A stretch of 64,000 nucleotides of DNA from Catenaria anguillulae PL171 (taxonomy: Eukaryota; Blastocladiomycota; Blastocladiomycetes; Blastocladiales; Catenariaceae). The DNA lies in NCBI GenBank assembly GCA_002102555.1, contig MCFL01000023.1, forward strand, positions 310,001-374,000. Direction: 5' to 3'. The notes below the pieces were generated by a model that saw only the letters and a program-made list of their open reading frames with translations, did not search any database and had not been told where the DNA came from. A program made the position numbers and the translations under genes. Positions 1 to 11,048 of this stretch are shown here, one piece after another; the first letter of the stretch is position 1; each line of letters starts with the position of its first letter.

Positions 1-699
1 CGAAAGGGCACAAGTTGGGCGGGCTTTCGCCAAAGTTGAGCGTGTTTGAGAAGAAGGTGTTGTCGCCAACAGACATGAGCAAGTTGCCGTTGCCGTCAAA
101 GCGCAAGTCACCCTGGGCGTGCGTGGTAGAGCCAGAGCACCAGTCGACAATGATTTCCTGGAGGTCGTCGAGTTTCTCTTGGTCCTTGTCCCACGTCATG
201 CGAGACAGAGCACCAGACGTGAAACAGACACCTGAGGGACACAGATCGTTGTATCTGGGAATAGCGCCGCCAATTTCGCCGTCGCGGTTGTAAAGCAAGT
301 AGACGTGCGGGACTTCGGGGAAACGAGGATGGGGAGCAAGACCAACCTGATCATGCAAAGAAGACAATTGGGTCAGCGGCCAGTGTGATCTATCGGTAAC
401 AAGGCGGATCAACATACGAGGCCCTTATCAAAGTTGTTGAAAACGTCCTTGGAAATATCGGCGGCGACCTTGATAGCGCGGTCCTCGACATTCTTGGCCG
501 TGTAGATGACACCGCCCTTGCCAATAACGAATACACGACCATCGGCAGCAAAGCGAATACCAGTTGGGTTGGCGAGACGTTCCCAAGCAGGCACAATGAC
601 GAAACCGGGCTCGCGGACATTGATTTGCGACTGGACCAGCACGGCGAGTACCGCAAGCAGCACGACCACGCTGGCCATGCAGGAACGGACAGACCCCAT
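1..699 (-). CDS. secreted glucose/sorbosone-dehydrogenase-like protein (5' part, runs off window)
   Basis: Two exons are visible: 699-418 and 346-1. The intron is 417-347, with donor GTATGT and acceptor TCAG. The first exon opens with a hydrophobic signal peptide (residues about 8-24). Blocks that follow are typical of PQQ-type glucose/sorbosone dehydrogenase beta-propellers: NPTGIRFAADGRVFV, then after splicing FDKGLVGLAPHPRFPEVPHV, then QGDLRFDGNGNLLMSVGDN. Such proteins are secreted or wall-associated soluble sugar oxidoreductases; fungal members are mostly uncharacterised. The Met at 678 is an alternative start. The remainder lies left of base 1, so substrate-site and cofactor residues cannot be judged. 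The family call is fairly safe; the reaction is inference. Confidence 0.7.
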
Positions 700-2975
700 G
701 CTTGATTGAAAAAAAAGGGAATTGAAGAGCTAGCTGGAAACGACGTAATCCTGGGAAGAGACCGCCAGCAAGCTCAAGTGAAGGGATGCTTGGAACCGGT
801 GACAATCGTGAAAATGTCCGAGCGGGAGGAGAAGCTGCACATGAATTCTTTATGTGTGGTTGGGTGGCCAGCAGCTGACAACCAGGATGCGCTGGAAGCA
901 TGCGACATAGTACTTTGTGGGACTGAGTTGCGGTCTGGGATGCGGTTGACAGCCGTTCGAGGCAACACCGAAAATAGCTGGGTGCGGTTGGGAATCAGTT
1001 TCGGTATATTGGATCGCTTGGCAACCGCGCTCGGCGACCGCGCTAGGCGACCGGTTGGGGTTCGGCGGTGGATCCAACAACTTGGTACTTAAGCGCTGTT
1101 TTCTTACATCCTCAAATAATATCATCGTGGCCGTCGGTGTACATGTGGGGCCGGGGCATCAGTCAAGCGGGCCCAGGATTGGAGAGGATCGATGAGGATT
1201 GGCATCGGGTCGATCAAGCTGGCAGATCAGGTCGGCAATAGTGTACTGTGGTGTGCATTGAGAAATGGTTCATTTTCGTTTCTTGATCCATTTGCATCCA
1301 TTACATGCTGGTGGCCCATGCCATTGCGGCCAAGATGTCATGCTCCCGTCATGCTCTGGTCATGCTCGGTGCTGGACAGAGTCGCGGGCCGCCGATGCGC
1401 TTCCAATGAGGTAAATATTCCGTGTGTCAGTGATTGTATTTGTCACCTTCAGGCACAGTCGGTACACACTCACAAGTTTGCCCAATTCGCCCCGCACTCG
1501 CTGCAACTCATTCCGCTGCTTTTTTTCCACATCCTCCAGTCGTCCCTGCTTCCCTCCACCGACCTTGACGGTCGTCGTCTTGATCGCGGCCGCTGTCAAA
1601 GATCACCGCACCTCAAGTTCTCACGGGTATCTAACTGTATGTTTTGAACATGAGCTCCACTTGAACTGGAGCCGGAGCGCACTGGCATTCTGACTGCCAT
1701 CGGCTGGAACCGTTGATCCTTCACTCAGCCAGGACATGGAGCTGACTTCCGGCCCTGCCGGTTGCTCTCCATGCATCTCCCAAGTGCCCTCTGTTACCTG
1801 GCTCCGGCTTTCTCCGCGGCCCTTGGCGACGACGGACCCGCACCAACAGCCCCTTGTCCCGACCTCAAGAAAGACCTAGCGTACGAAGCAGCTTCTCGCG
1901 GCAATGTTTGCCCATGGTCTCACAATCCGCATCAACGGCGTGGATACCGACCTCTATGACACGACCGAATCCTCTTCAAGTTCAACGGCCATACTGTTCG
2001 TCGCTTCGCCTCACTGCCCCTGATCACCCAGCTCCATCTGACTTGCCAATTTTGAAATCTATAGGACATCGAGGCCGAGATCGTCGAAATCCACACCGGC
2101 GAGCTCAAGGCCGTCGACCACGGCAACCCATGCAAGAAACACCGCGCCTCGCCGGACTCGCCGTGGTTCTTAGTCAAGTGGCCGCGACGGGGACAAAAGA
2201 CCAAGAATGGCAAAAAGTTGCCTAAGGAGTGTAGGGTACGAGTTGCATTTTCTCGGCCCGGCTCAACCCACAACGTCCCACTCATGTACCCCTCGTTTCT
2301 CACCCACAGCAAACCATTCCGGCGACGGCCATTCTCGCAAAGTTGTAATTTATCGTACATGATGCCCCCTCCCCTTCCCCCCTTCATCCTGTCACTGTCT
2401 GTACTTCTTGTTGTTTCTGCTCATGGCTCAGTGTTGAAGTTTACTTCACGCATTCATTCTATATCTAAGTCGTTGGTTCCTTTGCTGATTGCCAGGATCC
2501 CATTCGAATTCGCAAGTCTTCACTCTTCGGAGAGTGAGTTGATTACGAACACAACGAAAGAAATGAGGGACCCGAGAAAAGCAAGCCAAGAATGGGATGA
2601 TATGGAAGCAGAGAGAAAAGCACATACACGCACAACCAAAGCATCAATCGGCAAACTTTTGACGCAAAATCCCAACGACATCCTCCACGGGACGAAACTC
2701 GGCAAGCAAAGTGCCAGACTGCCGCTCCAACAGCTTGATGTCCGAATCGACGCCTCCAGCAGCTCGGCCGGTAGCACCAACAACGAAACGCCCGAAAGTG
2801 GGCATTCAAGCACGAGGCTGGCAACGTCAAGTATTCCTTGTTGGCTGTTTTCCGTTTCTCTGAGTCCAAATTTTTCCTGGGCCAGAGCAGTCATTCAATA
2901 AACGTTGCGATGACCAAAGTTCAATACACAGTACATTCACTAAATGAACAAAATCTTGAAATGATACAATCAATC
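700..2975. other. intergenic stretch, no gene assigned
   Basis: About 2.2 kb between the sugar-dehydrogenase-like gene and the UTP10 3' end. Two coding-like pieces exist but give no recognisable family. One is a minus-strand Lys/Glu-rich stretch near 1599-1480, ending at a good GTGAGT donor. The other is a plus-strand stretch near 2066-2230, rich in Lys and Pro, preceded by an acceptor-like TAG. Neither connects into a supported gene. They may be remnants or a small gene I cannot assemble. Confidence 0.4.
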
Positions 2976-5900
2976 TCACTTTTGCAAATACTTCGCCATG
3001 GGCTCGCCCAACACCTCCTCCATCTGCCTCACGGTCGCCGCCGTGACCCGCTCCAAATCCTCCTCTTCCAAACACTCTGCAATCGCGGGCACCGTCTCGG
3101 GCAACAAGACCAAGTACCCTTCGCCAACCGTCTCAAACAACTGGCCCACGACCGCCACGGCAGCGCTGCGCCAATGCAACTCGGCCTCCTCATCCAACAC
3201 CGGCACAGACATGGACGCGCCCGCAGCCGCCTCGACCAACCCACGCAACAATGGATCGTCCTCGTCCATAGCATTGGCGCGCATGGCCGCAAGCAGCGGC
3301 GAATGCACCACCTTCCAGGCATTGTCGTCGTTGACTGTGACTGCCAACTGCACGAGCGCCTGGGTTGCCGCGGGCGTGAGTGCGGGCACGCGCAGGGCAA
3401 CCACGGCCGCCTTGGCAAGCATCTCCAACTGACCCACAACCACGCCCGCCGAGTCATAAAGCGCCGTCTTGGTCATGACGGCGAGCGCGTGCTGCGCGGC
3501 AAGCACCTTGGCTGCATCTCCAGAGTCAAGCACAGTAGTGTGCACGACGGCCACGAGATCCTCAAATGCCATGGCCGCGTAGCCGACAAGCAGGTTCTTG
3601 AGCGAATCAAACAGCGTCGACACGGCATGGAAGAAGGCGGGCGCACGGCGAGATTCGGCACGCGACCACTGAAGCATGCGTGCAAACAGCGGGCGGAACA
3701 AGTCTTCGTTGAGCTTCATGACCAAACTGACGAGCGGCTGCATGGCAAGCGGCGAGTACGTCGGGCGCATGTTGAGCAAGACAAGCACCACCTTGTCAAA
3801 CACGTCGGCGTGGAACTGCTTGATGCCGTCCTTGGAAAGGGCCGAAATCACGTGCGAGACAAAGGCGATGAGGTGTGGTACCTGTGCGTCGTCACCCTCG
3901 AGACTGGCCGTCTTTTCAATGAGCGATGGGAGCAAGTGGCGTGGTTGCACGTGGCCGGCGATTTGCGCCAGAATGTCGTCGAGCTTGGTGTTGAGCAGAT
4001 CGATTTGCGGGTTGGACGCGGTTGCGGAAGCCGCAACTTGGGCACGAGCACCGAGGACAATGTTGTAAATGCGGCCGAGATACGGCGATAAGAAGGCGTG
4101 CAAGTGGCGAATAGTTTGGTCGAGACACGCAAGGGCAGACAGCCGGTTGAGCGCGTGCGCGTCTTGGGCCGACGTGAATGCGAGCAAGGCCGGCATCCAT
4201 TCGTTGAGGTGCTTGACGGTGCGCTGCTTGAGCTGGGCAATCATGTGCGAAAGGCACACAAATGCGGACGCGGTCACGGCCGCGGGAACGGACGGCGTCG
4301 TTGATACCGGCTTTTTGCCGCTGGGCTTGCCCTGGGACTGCTTGGCGGCGGCACCTGCTGCGGCGGGCACAATATGAGACAGGACAACGGGCAAGCACGC
4401 CATGAACTGCGACATGTACGCGGGCTGGCCAGCGTAATGCACGGCCAACTGCTGCATGGCCATGAGCCCCAACTGCAACAGCTCTGGGTCATTCTTCTTT
4501 GGCGCCGCCTCAAAGATCCACAGCACATCCGGCAACGTGTCCATGAGCATGCCCTGGTACTTTGCCACTACACCCGCAGACAAGTGGCCAACGCGGTCGT
4601 TGAACATGGCCACGGCGCGCTTTTGCACAAGAACATCGTCGTGCTTCCACAGCTGCGAAATGACCGACAAGAATGTCGTCAGCGACAGCAAGTGGTGGAC
4701 CTTATCGAGGACGCCGTAGGCCAGACGCAACAGCGGTTTGTTGTCGGCTTGGCGCTGGACGAGAATGAGGAGTGCCTCAATAAAGTGCTTGACTTCGGCC
4801 TCCACGCGCGCCTTGGACAGCGACTCGATGAATGAGCGAAGCATGAGGTTTTCGTCAATGTACATGAGCACGGGCTGCTGGAGCTTGGCAAGCGATGCAG
4901 TCGAAATGAGGCGTTGGTCGTCGGTCGTGTCCACGTCCATCTTGTTGTTCTTGCCGCTGTTGGTATTGTTGGTGCCACGCTTTTGCTTACCGCCTTTCTT
5001 GTTGGTTGCTGACTTGGCTGAAGCAGCAATTGCTGCGGCCGCCGCCGGCATGGGCTGCTCATCCTGCCCGTTACACAGCTTGACCAACTGAATCATGGCG
5101 CGCAACTGATCCGCGACGGGGAACTCGGACGACATGAGCAAGCAAAACTCGAGCAGCGTGACGGGCTCCTGCTCCAGTAACAGCGCCACAATCGCATACA
5201 AGTACTCGACGCCCAGCGTGCGAATCAGCGTCGTGAACAGGCGCAGCCGGCGGTGCACGGGAATGTGCTGAATCGCATCCACAAACACCTGAATGACGTG
5301 CTTGACGTGCGTGACATTGAGCAGCAGCGACGGGATGATCTTTTCGATGGTCGACTCGATCACATTGAACGTGTACTCGTCGTCTTGGCGGAGCACGTGC
5401 GCGCCCATGAAGGTAAAGATGGGCATCACGTTGAGCAGCACCTTGTCCGCGCACCGCGGGGCAAGCGCAGAGAGCACAAGCAAAACAGAGTTGTGTGTCT
5501 GCGGGTTGTCGGTAGACCGGATGCACGAGACGAGCAGGTCAACGCGGAACACGGACTCGTCCAGACCGTCCTTGTCGACATGGAGCAGGTCAGAGAGCAC
5601 CAGCTGGATAATGTAGTCGTACTGGTTGTAGGCAGGGTGGTTGATGATGGTTTGCAGCGTAGCGAAAAGCGGGGCAACGAGCAACCGCGAGTCATCCACA
5701 TCCTTGTACGAGACAAGTTCGAGAAGCGACGTGAGCTTGCCGAGGCGCTGACGCACCATGGGCTGGTTGCCGTCACCGCCTGAACCGCCGGTGCTGTTGT
5801 TGCCCAGGTTGGGACGCTTGCTCGCGGGCGGCTTGCCTGCAATCAAGGACGCCGACGGGTTCTTGGTCGAAATGAGATGATGGAACATGTTGACCATGAC

Positions 5901-8900
5901 ATTGACCGACAAGGGGATGCGCTTGAGCACCGATTTGGCCTCGAGCACAACGTCCGAGACTTGGGACTTGGAGGCAATGTTGAGCAGCACGTAAAGCACC
6001 TTGAACTGCTGGTCTGCCGACAAGGACGTCCACAACTCAGGCGTGATGCGCGTGAGAGTCGCTTGCTGTACTCGGGCAAGCGCAGGCGTCGAGTATCCAT
6101 TGAGGAACTGGGTAATTGTCTCGAGGCAATCGGCCTTGAGAATGTGCGACGCAACCGTCGGCGTGATGCAGTGAATAAACTGCACAAGCACATTGACCTG
6201 ATCCGAGTCGGCAGCGGCATCGCCCAAGCCCGCATGACGTTGGCGGAAGTACATGTGCAACGACGAAAACACTTGGGGCGAGTCGACCCTGACAAAAATC
6301 TTGAGCCACGCGGCGAGGGTTTCGAGGTCGACAAATGGCATGTGCGACAGCAACGCCTCGAGCACCTGGAATCCCTTCTTGCGGAAGCTTAAGTACATGA
6401 TGGCCTCGCTCGAGCTGGCGACATCGGCCTCGACCGCCGCCGACAACCAAGCGCGCAAGGCCTTTGGCTCCACAAACAGCACGTCCTTTGCCGCGTACCC
6501 ACCAACGGGATCTTGCGTTCTGCCGCCCGACTTGCCGCCAGGCAACTTTTCAATCACGGCACGCATCACGACCACCACGGCGTCGCGCACAGACTTGTCT
6601 GCGTTGAGTAAGCATGGCAACACGTACGGCAGCACCACCTGGAAATCGGTTGCTTGAGAGGCCTTGCGGACCACAGAAGCAATGTGCTCGAGGCACCGGC
6701 GCACGACTTGCGGCGTGGCGTGACGGAGGCCGGGGCAAAGGTAATCCAAGGCAGCGGGACCGGCAACCAGACCATTGACTTGGCTGGCAAGAGCAGCGAG
6801 ATCCGAGTCGGTGAGCGACAGAGCCGCGTACAAGGCCATCCGATGGTGCACAAACTGGTTGCTGGCGAGCACAGCCTTGAGCGCTTGTTCTTTGACCTCC
6901 TTGGTCGATTGAGCATTGTTGATGAGCTTGACAATCGGTTCAATGAGATCGCCCAAGTTGTCGGTCGTGACCCAATGCAACCCACTGGCGGCATACGCCG
7001 GCACGGCAAGCAGCTCGGCAATGGTCTCTGTGGCGGGCACTGCAGGCGTGGGCGAGTACTTTGCCGCACGCAACCAGTCAATGTGTGCAGCTTGCGCATG
7101 GCGTGCGTACAAGTGAGCGGCAGCATGTGCGTCAGAAGCAGAAGCAAGTTCCTTGGCGTGGTCGCGCACAATGGAGATAATGGCGGCGACAGCGGGTTGC
7201 GAGGGTGCGGCAAGCGCAAGCTGAATGAGTGCCGGGATGGCAATGGCGGTGGCGTGTTGGCCAATGAAGTCCACAAGCGCAGGCGACGACAGGATGGTCT
7301 CGGTAATTGCGGGTTCCTGCTGTCCGTGTGCAAGGGCGTCGACAATGGCTTCGGCAAGTCCCGTAGCATCTTCGGCGGCCATCTTTGGCGCCGAGTGGAA
7401 CACGACGCTAGGACCACTGCTCTTCTTGCCACTCTTCTTACCTGCAGCAGCTTGCTGCTTCTTGCCTGCAGAGGTTTCCAGCATGCTCGCCAAATGCCTG
7501 AGAGCTGCCAAGCAGTAGGCGGGCTCCGTGTGCCTGAGAGCCAAGTACACGGTGGTGCCCAGATCGGGCAACAGGGCATGTGCGGTTCCGCCAAGGCAGT
7601 GCTCGATCACAGTAAACACCTTGTTCTTGTCGTCACCTTGGGCATGTGCGTGGACAAATGCAGCCACGGCCGAGTCGAGGGCGGCAGAGTAGCGCCCCTG
7701 CAACCGGTGCAACAGCGGCGTGACGGCCGTCTTGACCGACTCGTCCGCAACCACCTTGGCCAACACATCCTTGACCAGTGCCTCAACTGCACCAGCGGGC
7801 AACTTGATACCAGCATGCGCCACAAGCGTTTGAATCTTTTCCCACTCGCCGCGCACACACATGGAGTGCAACATGGCGGCAAGCAACGAGTCGCACTTGT
7901 ACTGCGCGGCGGCGCGCTCCAGAGTTGCGAGTGTGTTGGGCAAATCGAGAATGGCAGCGACTGCATCGAGGTCACGAGGAAAGTGCGTCTGCGATTGCGC
8001 GAGGCAGACGAGCGTGAGGAGTGCTTGCGAGGAGGCGCCGGAATCGGTGGCAGCGGTGTGGACGATCGAGGTCAGGAGAGATGTCAGGGAAAGATCCGAG
8101 AGCGAGGTGCGGGCAGCGAGTTGGCACAGCACAAGGTAGTTGCTGAGTCGCCATTCCTATCAGGGAGAAAAACGGGTGAGAGCGGGTGAGCCAAAAGACC
8201 ACATCGAAATCGAAATCGGGAGAGGAACAAAAAACATACCCTGTTGGCACTCTTGACTCCGTCCAAGATGAACGGCATGAGCACGGTCGCGATTTCGGGC
8301 GTAATTTCGTTAGCCTTGGTCACGTAAGTGATGAGCGTGGTCGTGTAGAAAGTGAATGCCGTGTTGAAGGGCAACTTGGCCTTGACGCGCTCAAGAATAG
8401 TCTCACAAGCAAAAGAAACCAGCGATTGGTCGGCAAACAGTCGGCGCATGAGGAAATGGCGGTCCATGGGCTTGGCAGTTTCCACAACATGGGCGAGGAA
8501 AGCCCAGCGGGGAGCACGACTACTTGGAACAAATGGCAAAGTCTTGTTGGATCAGATCATGAACCACAATGGATCAACGACGATGAAACGTACGAGAGAT
8601 CCAGCGTGGTCAACATGTGCGTAAACTGCTTCGTCTCGTAGTAGGGCAAGATACAGGCCATGACCGATTCGACGTTGAACTCGTTGATGCGGAACCGGCG
8701 AATCAACCACTCAATCACCTTGCCTGCGGGCTTGAGCAAGAAGTGTGGAGACAGGGCCAGCAGCAACTGATGCAGGACCTGATCGAGCTTCTTGTTGAAG
8801 GCGGAATCACGCAGAGCACGGTCCGTGGCCTTTGCGGCCTCGGAAAAGATGGGTTGCTCAAAGGCAGCAAAGCACGCAGGGTCGAGTTGCAGCAGCTCGG

Positions 8901-9075
8901 CATAGCCATTGGAGCCAATGTTGAACATGGTGTCGAGGTCATAAGTGGCGGCAACCTTGGGGTCGAACAGGAACGAGGGCCGCAGCTTTCCCTCGCGGCG
9001 GCCCGTGCCCGTGCCAAAGGTAAACTCTGGGTTGCGGTTGAGCGCCTCGAGCTGCTTGGCGAGCGAGGAAGCCAT
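2976..9075 (-). CDS. UTP10: U3 snoRNP / SSU processome HEAT-repeat protein Utp10 (HEATR1)
   Basis: Three exons: 9075-8594, 8522-8240 and 8156-2976, giving about 1981 residues; yeast Utp10 has about 1770 and human HEATR1 about 2140. The first intron may instead end 3 nt further on. The start at 9075 gives MASSLAKQLEAL, matching the family N terminus. Family blocks follow: RPSFLFDPK, the LDTMFNIGSNGYAELLQLDP region and VIEWLIRRFRINEFNVES. The rest is helical, HEAT-like repeats. The protein ends in the BP28CT-type tail (EEVLGEPMAKYLQK). Utp10 is a nucleolar scaffold of the t-UTP/UtpA complex, required for rRNA transcription and 18S pre-rRNA processing. A Lys/Gly/Asn-rich insert (KKGGKQKRG) interrupts the repeats around bases 4960-5000. 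The gene is divergent from the UBTD-like gene, 378 bp between start codons. Confidence 0.95.
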
Positions 9076-9452
9076 CTTGAGTATTGGATGAGTGTGGGGT
9101 CCGGTCAGGCCAAATAGATGGATGGAAGATTGGCGTTGATGGGTTACATGGACTTGAGTGGGCTCTTTGTGGTGGCCATCCTCATCGTCGTCATCATCAT
9201 CGATTCTGCAATCAAACAATCCGTGTCATGGAGGCACGCAGACCGAGAGTGAGAAGGGGCAGTCGCGTGCTTGAGCTCACACGTGACTTCGTGTGATGTG
9301 TGTCCAGGTTTCTCCCTGCTCGGCCGTGTGTACTGGATGCTGATCCAGGCTCACGACTCGTGCCAATTCCATCGACAATCCTATAACATGAGTCTGGGCG
9401 ACATATCATCCAACAATTGAATGTGCCCTCACCATCCATCATCGCCACCACC
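9076..9452. promoter_or_regulatory. shared head-to-head promoter region of UTP10 and the UBTD-like gene
   Basis: This 377-bp interval separates the ATGs of two divergent genes and must hold both 5' regions. A CATC/ATGATG-rich stretch lies at about 9178-9205. No TATA box stands out. Confidence 0.4.
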
Positions 9453-10769
9453 ATGGGCGCGATATGCAGCTGCTGCTTCTTGCATGAGCCGCCGCTCGGG
9501 TCGCCCACGGCCTTGCTCGCTGCCCAAAGTCCTGTTCCCACAGCCGCCGAGTCACCGCCCATTTTGCCTCCTCCTGGCCAGCCCGGCGACAGCTCAACCA
9601 CTCCCACGCCGACCCCAACATCCACGCGCCGCACAAATGCCGCTGGACCATTGCTGCTGCGACTCTCGCTACCTTGGTCCACGCGCTCACGGGCCTCAAA
9701 CCCGCGCACGCCTTCCACACCCACCGGCCCCCCACCCTGCATTCGAATCTCGCACCTGTCGTGGACCGCACAGGCGAATTTGACTGATCCACGCAATTTG
9801 GCCGACCATCGCGACGCGTTCTGGGACACGGTGGCAACGTATGGAGGGAGAAGTGAGATTTGGATGGCTCTGCGGATGGCCGTGGATGCAGTGAGGGACG
9901 GGGATATGGAGCTGGCAAAGGTTATCGCGGATGCGGCTCAACGTACGCCGATTCTCTATTTTTCCTCACTGGCAAAGCGCTGTTTCCGCGGGTTTGACGG
10001 AACTTGTCTGTCATCTGACCTAGTCACGCTTCCGACATCGGGCGATATCACCTGCGACCCCGCATACGACACGCTTGGCAATGCTTACACTGTTCCTGTG
10101 TACTGTCTCGTCGACCCGTCCAACCTTGGCCATACCCCTATCGCTCCAAGCTCGGCCGCAGCTCCAATTTCCATCGACTCGTCTCAGGAAACCGTAGCAA
10201 CATCGTCGCCCACGGCCCCGCTTCTGGACGCCGCAAGAGCCATCACAACACTTGACCCCGCATCTGCGTCATCCGACGAGTCTCTGGCATTTGGCCAACA
10301 AGTTCCCGCTACTGATGCACAGAAAAACTCCCCGCCTCCACCATTTCCCACTGATCGAGACGCTAACGCGGCTCCATGCTCGTCCTCTTCCATCATCATC
10401 AAGTCTACAAAGACTGATCCTCATGCCCACTCACTCGACCTCATTGTTCGTCTAAGTTCAGGTCCATCTGTCACATTGCCTACGGCCCGCCACGATTGGA
10501 GCGTTTCCGACGCAATTTCGGCCGTGATGACGAGTTTGGACCAATCCGAGCTCAGGCCATTCACACCAAGGGCCATGATGTACTTGGGCCGGCTGCTGCC
10601 ACCATCGCTCAAGCTGGGAGACGTACAGTGGGTCACTTCCGAGGGGCCGTGCGTGTTGCAGTTGCTTGTGGTGCCCACGGGTACTGGCGTGGACAAGCGA
10701 GAGGTTGTGGAGGGGCAGGAGGACGAGGCGGGAGCAAAGACACCTGTCGCTGGTCGGCGGAAAGCGTGA
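9453..10769 (+). CDS. UBTD1/2-like ubiquitin-like-domain protein
   Basis: Two exons, 9453-9942 and 10024-10769, encode about 411 residues. The start at 9453 is preferred over an in-frame ATG at 9417 because it yields MGAICSCC. Gly-2 followed by Cys is a typical N-myristoylation plus palmitoylation signal, and human UBTD1 also begins MG with an early Cys. After a Pro/Thr-rich linker comes the family helical domain (DAFWDTVATYGGRSEIWMAL), then the spliced block LTLPTSGDITCDPAYDTLGN and a ubiquitin-like fold near residues 290-375. UBTD proteins link E2 enzymes to substrates and stress signalling; a role here is inferred. The 81-nt intron has a length divisible by 3 and no stop, so retention would add 27 residues just before a conserved loop. 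It lies 280 bp upstream of RAD1 on the same strand. Confidence 0.85.
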   Translation: MGAICSCCFLHEPPLGSPTALLAAQSPVPTAAESPPILPPPGQPGDSSTTPTPTPTSTRRTNAAGPLLLRLSLPWSTRSRASNPRTPSTPTGPPPCIRISHLSWTAQANLTDPRNLADHRDAFWDTVATYGGRSEIWMALRMAVDAVRDGDMELAKVIADAAQRTPILYFSSLAKRCFRGFDGTCLSSDLVTLPTSGDITCDPAYDTLGNAYTVPVYCLVDPSNLGHTPIAPSSAAAPISIDSSQETVATSSPTAPLLDAARAITTLDPASASSDESLAFGQQVPATDAQKNSPPPPFPTDRDANAAPCSSSSIIIKSTKTDPHAHSLDLIVRLSSGPSVTLPTARHDWSVSDAISAVMTSLDQSELRPFTPRAMMYLGRLLPPSLKLGDVQWVTSEGPCVLQLLVVPTGTGVDKREVVEGQEDEAGAKTPVAGRRKA

Positions 10770-11048
10770 GGTTCGCAGGCGAATCGAGTCAGGTTGAATT
10801 CGAGGTTTGAACTTATCTGTGCCCATACGTTTACATCATCAGGTCCTTGGCCGTATTCGTTGTACATACACTCTATCCATCCGGCATGTCTGTGCCCAAC
10901 TTGGGTCCGTCTCTGTCGTCAGGAGTCGTCCTCCAGTGACTCACTCTCGACCTGTCGTGAGTCGTTGATAATCCGCCGATTTCCATGGTTCATCCTGGCT
11001 CAAACAGCGCCGTCGAATGGAACGAGTGAAATCCAGCAGAGCAACACA

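Noticed and set aside
1360-1650. Minus-strand coiled-coil-like coding piece with a good GTGAGT donor
   Set aside because: Only about 35 codons, no upstream ATG in frame and no acceptable next exon; kept as unassigned intergenic.
2838-4091. Long plus-strand open frame of over 400 codons
   Set aside because: Lies antisense to UTP10 exon 3; composition (many His, Arg, Gln) is a mirror of GC-rich coding sequence, no domain.
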